This document shows positions 57,693 to 64,000 of a stretch of DNA of 64,000 nt, in pieces. The stretch comes from Takakia lepidozioides (lineage: Eukaryota > Streptophyta > Takakiopsida > Takakiales > Takakiaceae): assembly GCA_030704615.1 (NCBI GenBank), contig CM060733.1, positions 9,362,001 through 9,426,000 on the forward strand, in the 5' to 3' direction. The notes under the pieces were generated by a model. It worked only from the letters and a program-made list of their open reading frames with translations, had not been told where the DNA came from and searched no databases. Numbering within the stretch: position 1 is the stretch's first letter; each line of letters begins with the position of its first letter. The position numbers and the translations under genes were made by a program.

Positions 57693-60600
57693 GTGGGGAG
57701 CCCTTGTTTCCAGCGGAGGAGGAAGAGAAGGAAGTCACTATACTTCACGAGCTCTAGAAACAGGAATAGAGCCAGAGATAGAATGAGGATGGAAAGAGTG
57801 GACGAAGAGGAAAAGGAGGTAGAAGAGGGAGTAGAGGAAAGTGTGGCGATGGAGGAGCAGGAATCAGCAGAAGAACAGCAGCCCGCCATAGTTCCAAGAA
57901 CAGATGAAGAGGACACCGCATCTGAGGGAGAGACAGACGAGATGGAAGAGGATGTTGAAGCTGGCCTCACGAGGAGTCTGCCTGCGGGAAAGAGGAAGGG
58001 GGAGAGGCTCACGTACACGCTCGGCGCAGAGAGCAGCCCGAACCGAAAAGGGTCCCCGACAATTGGGGAGTCTTCTGGAGCAGCCAAGAAAAAGGTGAAA
58101 TCTTTAAGACCCACATTTGTGTTTCGTTGCTGATATGAATATAGCCCACACAGGACATCTGCACCAAGCTGAAAGCACCACAAACTGGAAGCCCAAATAG
58201 TGTGCGGCAACGCACACTGTTTGGGCCTACCAATTTGGTTGATTGTTCAGGTGCGAAACGCCCAAACTTGGGCACTACAGCAGGTTCAATACAACCCAAA
58301 TTGCAAGCTCAATCAGAGACAGTTGAGCTGAACATTTCACTGCTGTTTCCGTCTCCATATCGGTTTTCCAGGATATGTATGTCAGGACGACAGAACCCTT
58401 CAGTGGCAGCTCAAACAGTGTGCGTTGGCGCACACTGTTTCAGCTCTACATGTCACGGTTTTGTCCGTGTTGAATTCGCCCTTTAGGGCACGTTTATGAT
58501 GACGAAATAACCATTCAGTGGCAGCTCAAACAGTGTGCGTTGGCGCACACTGTTTGAGCTGAACATGTAAGTGTTTTTTCCGATTGAAATTCGGACTTCC
58601 AGGGCAGGTTTATGATGATGAAATAACCCCTCACTGGCAGCTCAAACAGTGTGCGCCAACCCACACTGTTTTGAGCTGTGCATGTCACTGCTTTTTTGGT
58701 GTTAAATTCGGACTTCCAGGGCACGTTTATGATGATGAAATAACCATTCAGTGGCAGCTCAAACAGTGTGCGTTGGCGCACACTGTTTGAGCTGAACATG
58801 TAAGTGTTTTTTCAGATTGAAATTCCGCATTTAGGGCACGTTTCTGAGGATGAAATAATCCCTCACGGGCAGCTCAAACAGTGTGCGTTGACGCACACTG
58901 TTTGAGCTGTGCATGTCACTACTTTTTGGTGTTAAATTCGGACTTCCAGGGCACGTTTATGATGATGAAATAACCATTCAGTGGCAGCTCAAACAGTGTG
59001 CGTTGGCGCACACTGTTTGAGCTGAACATGTAAGTGTTTTTTCAGATTGAAATTCCGCATTTAGGGCACATTTTTGAGGATGAAATAACCCCTCACTGGC
59101 AGCTCAAACAGTGTGCGCCAACGCACACTGTTTGAGCTGTGCATGTCACTGCTTTTTTGGTGTTAAATTCGGACTTCCAGGGCACGTTTATGATGATGAA
59201 ATAACCATTCAGTGGCAGCTCAAACAGTGTGCGCCAACGCACACTGTTTGAGCTGAACATGTAAGTGTTTTTTCAGATTGAAATTCCGCATTTAGGGCAC
59301 GTTTCTGAGGATGAAATAATCCCTCACTGGCAGCTCAAACAGTGTGCGCCAACGCACACTGTTGAGCTGTACATGTCACTGCTTTTTTGGTGTTAAATTC
59401 GGACTTCCAGGGCACGTTTATGATGATGAAATAACCATTCAGTGGCAGCTCAAACAGTGTGCGTTGGCGCACACTGTTTGAGCTGAACATGTAAGTGTTT
59501 TTTCAGATTGAAATTCGGCATTTAGGGCACGTTTCTGAGGATGAAATAATCCCTCACTGGCAGCTCAAACAGTGTGCGCCAACGCACACTGTTTGAGCTG
59601 TGCATGTCACTGCTTTTTTGGTGTTAAATTCGGACTTCCAGGGCACGTTTATGATGATGAAATAACCATTCAGTGGCAGCTCAAACAGTGTGCGTTGGCG
59701 CACACTGTTTGAGCTGAACATGTAAGTATTTTTTCCGATTGAAATTCGGCATTTAGGGCACGTTTCTGAGGATGAAATAACCCCTCACTGGCAGCTCAAA
59801 CAGTGTGCGCCAACGCACACTGTTTGAGCTGAACATGTCACTGCTTTTTTGGTGTTAAATTCGGACTTCCAAGGCAGGTTTATGATAATGAAATAACCAT
59901 TCAGTGGCAGCTCAAACAGTGTGCGCCAACGCACACTGTTTGAGCTGAACATGTAAGTGTTTTTTCCGATTGAAATTCGGCATTTAGGGCACGTTTCTGA
60001 AGATGAAATAATCCCTCACGGGCAGCTCAAACAGTGTGCGTCAACGCACACTGTTTGAGCTGTGCATGTCACTGCTTTTTTGGTGTTAAATTCGGACTTC
60101 CAGGGCACGTTTATGATGATGAAATAACCATTCAGTGGTAGCTCAAACAGTGTGCGTTGGCGCACACTGTTTGAGCTGAACATGTAAGTGTTTTTTCAGA
60201 TTGAAATTCCGCATTTAGGGCACGTTTCTGAGGATGAAATAATCCCTCACAGGCAGCTCAAACAGTGTGCGTCAACGCACACTGTTTGAGCTGTGCATGT
60301 CACTACTTTTTGGTGTTAAATTCGGACTTCCAGGGCACGTTTATGATGATGAAATAACCATTCAGTGGCAGCTCAAACAGTGTGCGTTGGCGCACACTGT
60401 TTGAGCTGAACATGTAAGTGTTTTTTCCGATTGAAATTCGGCATTTAGGGCACGTTTCTGAGGATGAAATAATCCCTCACTGGCAGTTCAAACAGTGTGC
60501 GTCAACGCACACTGTTTGAGCCCACTTTTACATTGTCTATTTCTGTGGAATTCGGCAACATAGGACATGTCTGTGAGGGTCAATGTTCACTTACCTGGCA

Positions 60601-63600
60601 GCTTAAAATACTTTGCATCAACGCACACTCTTTGAGCCCACTTTTTCATGCCTAATCCGACGTTTCATGCCTCTCTAATATCAAGTTGAATGAACAACCC
60701 TGCAGGAGAAGATGCAAAGTGTGGCAGATGAGGTCCCTTCGGGTCAGGAGAAGGAGATAATTGTTGATGTGGACGATGAGTTCTATGAAAGCAAAGCCGC
60801 TGAGATGCTGGGGGGTCAGAAGGTAAACTCTCAGCTTGTGGTGCAAAGTATGCTTGCCCCGTGTGGGAGGTTGAAGATTCCCCTGTGTAGGTTGGTTTCC
60901 ATGCCCGTTGTTCGTACACCCCTCGTCAAGGACATTCTCAAGCTGGAGGCCGAGTTTGTGCATGGGTATTTGGATGGATCCGCAGTCTTTTATGTTTCTA
61001 CTAGGGATTCCAAAGGTAATGAGCTCCTCGTGGATCAGTCAATCGTGGACTCCTGGGACCCCATTTGGAGACAGCTGAACGAATCCTTCGAACTTCTTCT
61101 CTCCAGGAAACCTTCCACCCAGGCATTCTCGGGAAAGATGTTTCACGTTTGGGATGGGAACCACCGCTTGCTTGCATGGATGGCTGTCATTGGGAGGCTG
61201 CACTCACAGGAGGAAGAGTGGCATTACTCTGTTGATCGATGGTGCTGGATTGTGACGGGAACATGATGGGTCTTCTGACGGCAATGAATGATGTGAACAG
61301 GTTGGTTTCTCATTCTACATGTTCCACTTGTGGTTCCGTTCTTCTTTGATTGAAGACCTTGAATTTCATTCTGACTTACAGATATCATTCTGCAGAGGAA
61401 CGGAGACATCGCATGTCAAAACAAGTTTGGTTCACACATTGTATAGGATACAAAGGATAGGGCAGATGCCCTTGACCAACTTCAAGACCATCCTTTCAGC
61501 AGAGATGTACAAGAAGTGCGAAAGCTCCAAGACATCGGAAACGTGGTACTCGTTGACCCGTGAGGCTTTCATGGAGTACATGTACACGGTGAGATACATC
61601 TTCCTTCATCTGGTCTTCCATATTCCACATGTTTGTTTCTATTTGTTTCCCTTGACCTTGTGCTGATGCAACTCTCTTGCATTCCCTTGCAGCAAGACAT
61701 TGCAGATGCAGGGGAGCGTGGCAAACTGGAATACTACAGCTCTACCCCTGAGGAGAGAAGGACAGCAAAGGGGGTTGAGAGTCGCATCCAGAAAGAGATG
61801 ACCGCTACAAGAAGGACTATAATGAGTGCTTTCATGAAGCAGTTGAGAATTGCCGACCCATCATTCGGACCGCAGTTTCTCCTGGAGATAAAAAACCATT
61901 ATAACAAGCCAGACAAGCCAGAAATGGCCCAGGAGAAGTTGCACAGGCTGTCTACCGCCGTTGTGTCTCCAGAACAAAAGGTGAAGTGGCTGCAGATATG
62001 GAACTCCGATCCCACAGTTAGGGATACCCACATGTTCCCAAGGCCGGAGAAAGAGAAGAAGACCCAGCGTGTCATTCCTGTCAGTGACAATGTGCTGGAC
62101 ACCTGGCTTCACAAGGCCACTTACTGGAGCCAGGTGTGATGTCCTTCCCTGTGTCACTGTCTTTTCTCTTTTCCTGTCCTTATCTTTCTATTGCCTCTTA
62201 CATTCGCTGTGATTGCTTTTGGTTTCATTCTTGCATTTGTATTGTTTTGTAGTTGGAAGAAAGGGCCAGATCGGTTCTGCATACTCAACTGGCTGACTAT
62301 GGCATCAGTATGATAGCACCGAAGGTGTCCTTCAAAGCATACATGAGGAAATGGAGAGCCACAGTGTGGCACTCTTGTTTCTTTAGAGAGTTCAGCAAGG
62401 AGGGTGGCATCAGTCGAACAAATGAGCTGGACCAGCAAGAAAAAGGAGAGGAAGCCTGGAAACGATGCCTTTACAGGTGCACACTCTTGCACTACTTATT
62501 TGTGTTGTGGTTGCAATGTGTTGTGTGGCATACTATTTAAGGGGGTCTTCCTGGTGTGATGGAAAAGTTGCCACACAATATTTCCATTGTAAAATGAGGC
62601 TGTCTCTGTTGCTGCAGGTACATAAAGTTTGTTCTCCTGGAAGAGAATTGCCTGGACAAACATCCAGATTTCGTGGACCTGTGGCTTGTCCCTGCTGGCA
62701 ACCAGACCATGTTCACTACTGGGATCTTGCATGACTGGGCCCAGACCATCTTTCTTCTTGTGGTTGGTATTTGGATTGCCCTCCTTCTGAGACCCAGCTC
62801 CAGAGGTGTCTTTGAGGAGAGAGAATGACCGTATTGCAGCCACTGCCGCAGCAGCCGACCTCGACATTCATGAACGAAATTTGAGGACTCTTGCAGAGAA
62901 GGAGCCTCCCGCTCACGATACCCCAGGTAGAGGAAGAAAGGCAAAGGGAAAAGATGTTGCTGGTGTTGTGGGGAAGGGAAGGGGTAGAGGGAAGGTGGCA
63001 CAAGGGCAGGGAAGTGTTGCAGATATTGGCCCTGTGGAGCATGTCCAGCAGACTCCACCGCATGGTAGGGGATCCGGGAGAAAAAACAAGGGGGTGGTTG
63101 ATCCCAAGGACCCGTACCATGCAGTGGAACATCCCACGAAGGTCATTCGCCCAACCAGGTTGGAGATGGCAAACGTCGGGTTCCTTGCCATGATGGAGTC
63201 GAAGAAATCTGATTACAAGGGCGAGCCATCACCAGTGTGGGACAGGATTGTGCAGTTCCTCAGCACGGTGCGTGTTCTCTTTGGGTTCTGTGGCTTCTGT
63301 TGTTTTTGTCTGCTGTGGGCATGGATCGTTTCTAAACTTGTGAGAATTCCATTGTATTTTTGTTTGCAGGCTAAAATGACCAAATCCTGGGTGAACGGGA
63401 AGGAGAAGCCATATGCAGCCGAACTCATCATCTTGGACATCCCTGATGGGTTGGCAGTCCCGGATATCCCTCCATCGGGTGCTTGTCCGGGTTGGAATGC
63501 TTTTGATGAGCGCTACTGGCGGTGGGTTTTCTCCTTTTGCAACTTCTTCCTGTCCAATGCAGGTGTTTTGGTGCTCATCCAGTCCATCGACGGTCGGTGT

Positions 63601-64000
63601 CGCCGTGCACTTTCTAGCTATTTGAAAGCCTCGGGCATGAGAGTCGTGAAGACATGGAATTGTGTGAACAGCATGTACCTTACGAAGGGGGATTGCCCGG
63701 GAGAGATGGTGAGTTTGCCTTCTTCTTCCTCTTCTTGGTTGTTCTCCGATGGGGTTGTATAGGTTACTCGAACTCATATGTAGGGGCCCGATTTTTTTTG
63801 CTTCTTAGTTCCTTGTGGATGTCATGTTCGCAGACTCGTCTGTTTGAAGCTGTTTGTCTCGTCCGGGTGCATCCACAAACGACTCCGGCCGGCATTACCG
63901 AGTTTGCCATCACTCATGGGGCCAAGTTCATAGATGACAGGACAGATCCCCCACGGATGACAGGCATCACAACTACGTCGACAGCAACGTGTGCTTGCGA
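57693..64000 (+). pseudogene. ParB-methylase gene of element B, broken and cut by the window end
   Basis: Exons by comparison with A: 57693-58094, 60706-61300, 61396-61588, 61693-62133, 62253-62476, 62618-63267, 63370-63708, 63834 onward, with most junctions at the same codons as in A. Conserved parts: RRKRRKSLYFTSSR, HVWDGNHRLLAWM, WYSLTREAFMEYMYT, HKATYWSQ, IILDIPDG (motif IV, the same D-I-P-D form as A) and CPGEM|TRLFEAV. Frame changes: near 61240, after the ParB domain; near 62750; and near 62815, either side of CGWYLDCPP. Motif I would lie beyond the window. Intron 1 is 2.6 kb because of the palindrome array. Confidence 0.85.
58409..60521. repeat. array of 19 palindromes at 115-bp spacing in intron 1 of the B methylase gene
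   Basis: 36-base palindromes with 16-base arms (gctcaaacagtgtgcg and its complement) around a 4-base centre. Starts: 58409, 58523, 58639, 58756, 58872, 58986, 59102, 59218, 59333, 59448, 59563, 59679, 59794, 59910, 60025, 60141, 60255, 60371, 60486. Two spacer types alternate (one with tgttaaattcggacttcc, one with agattgaaattc), so the true unit is a dimer of about 231 bp. Degenerate copies lie at about 58196 and 60604. The centres are TTGG, CCAA, TTGA or TCAA. Confidence 0.95.

Larger units (their letters stand above)
54425..64000. mobile_element. element B, right part, running off the window
   Basis: Continuation of B after the A insertion: the 5' part of the transposase gene (minus strand), a divergent promoter region and the ParB-methylase gene (plus strand). 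Its right terminal repeat is beyond 64000. Frameshifts in both genes show that B is an older, inactive copy. Confidence 0.85.

Noticed and set aside
58409-60521. CRISPR-like array
   Set aside because: Repeats are regular and palindromic, but the spacers are two alternating conserved sequences, not unique, and the array sits in an intron of a eukaryotic transposon gene with no cas genes.

Overview
The window reads as nuclear DNA of a streptophyte plant. Genes carry spliceosomal introns with clean GT..AG ends, two plant-type housekeeping genes are present, and the rest is packed with plant-type transposons. Moderate GC content and large transposons would fit a charophyte alga or a seedless land plant, but the species cannot be fixed from the sequence.

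Left part (1-11.2 kb): a decayed hAT transposase with a tandem-repeat tail (1.3-3.05 kb), a cluster of small palindromic repeats (6.5-6.9 kb), an unrecognised two-exon gene (7549-8449), then a compact minus-strand island (8.6-11.1 kb). The island has a broken FCP1/NIF-type phosphatase gene beside a protein with YSPASP repeats resembling the RNA polymerase II tail, and near-perfect hairpins in and around the genes; a giant-virus origin is possible but unproven. A complete Ty3/gypsy insertion with two LTRs, a 5-bp target duplication and no integrase follows (11233-15691).

Middle (15.7-35.3 kb): mostly gene-poor sequence with two convincing host genes on the minus strand: a TMEM41/VTT-domain membrane protein (four coding exons, 22515-24454) and a UBA2-like protein with two RRMs (two coding exons, 31355-33000).

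Right part (35.3-64 kb): a nest of transposons. A relic (C) of a large DNA transposon lies at 35.3-36.9 kb. A minus-strand Ty3/gypsy element whose integrase ends in a PHD finger (37.0-41.55 kb) is interrupted by DNA transposon B (41552 to beyond the window end), and B is interrupted in its transposase gene by a younger relative, transposon A (43072-54414, about 11.3 kb).

A and B share one architecture: matching GGCGTGAGC-bearing terminal inverted repeats and two divergently transcribed genes. One gene is a MULE-like transposase with a HNHP zinc-binding region and a C-terminal SWIM zinc finger. The other is a ten-exon gene for a protein joining a ParB/sulfiredoxin-like domain to an amino-DNA-methyltransferase-like domain. 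In A both genes read through completely (predicted 1132 and 1202 residues); in B both carry frameshifts.

The introns of the ParB-methylase gene hold families of palindromes at about 110-116-bp spacing. Their arms differ between A, B and C, but all share a CG-(four bases)-CG centre. I regard this ParB-methylase/SWIM transposon and its copy-specific palindromes as the most interesting system in the window.
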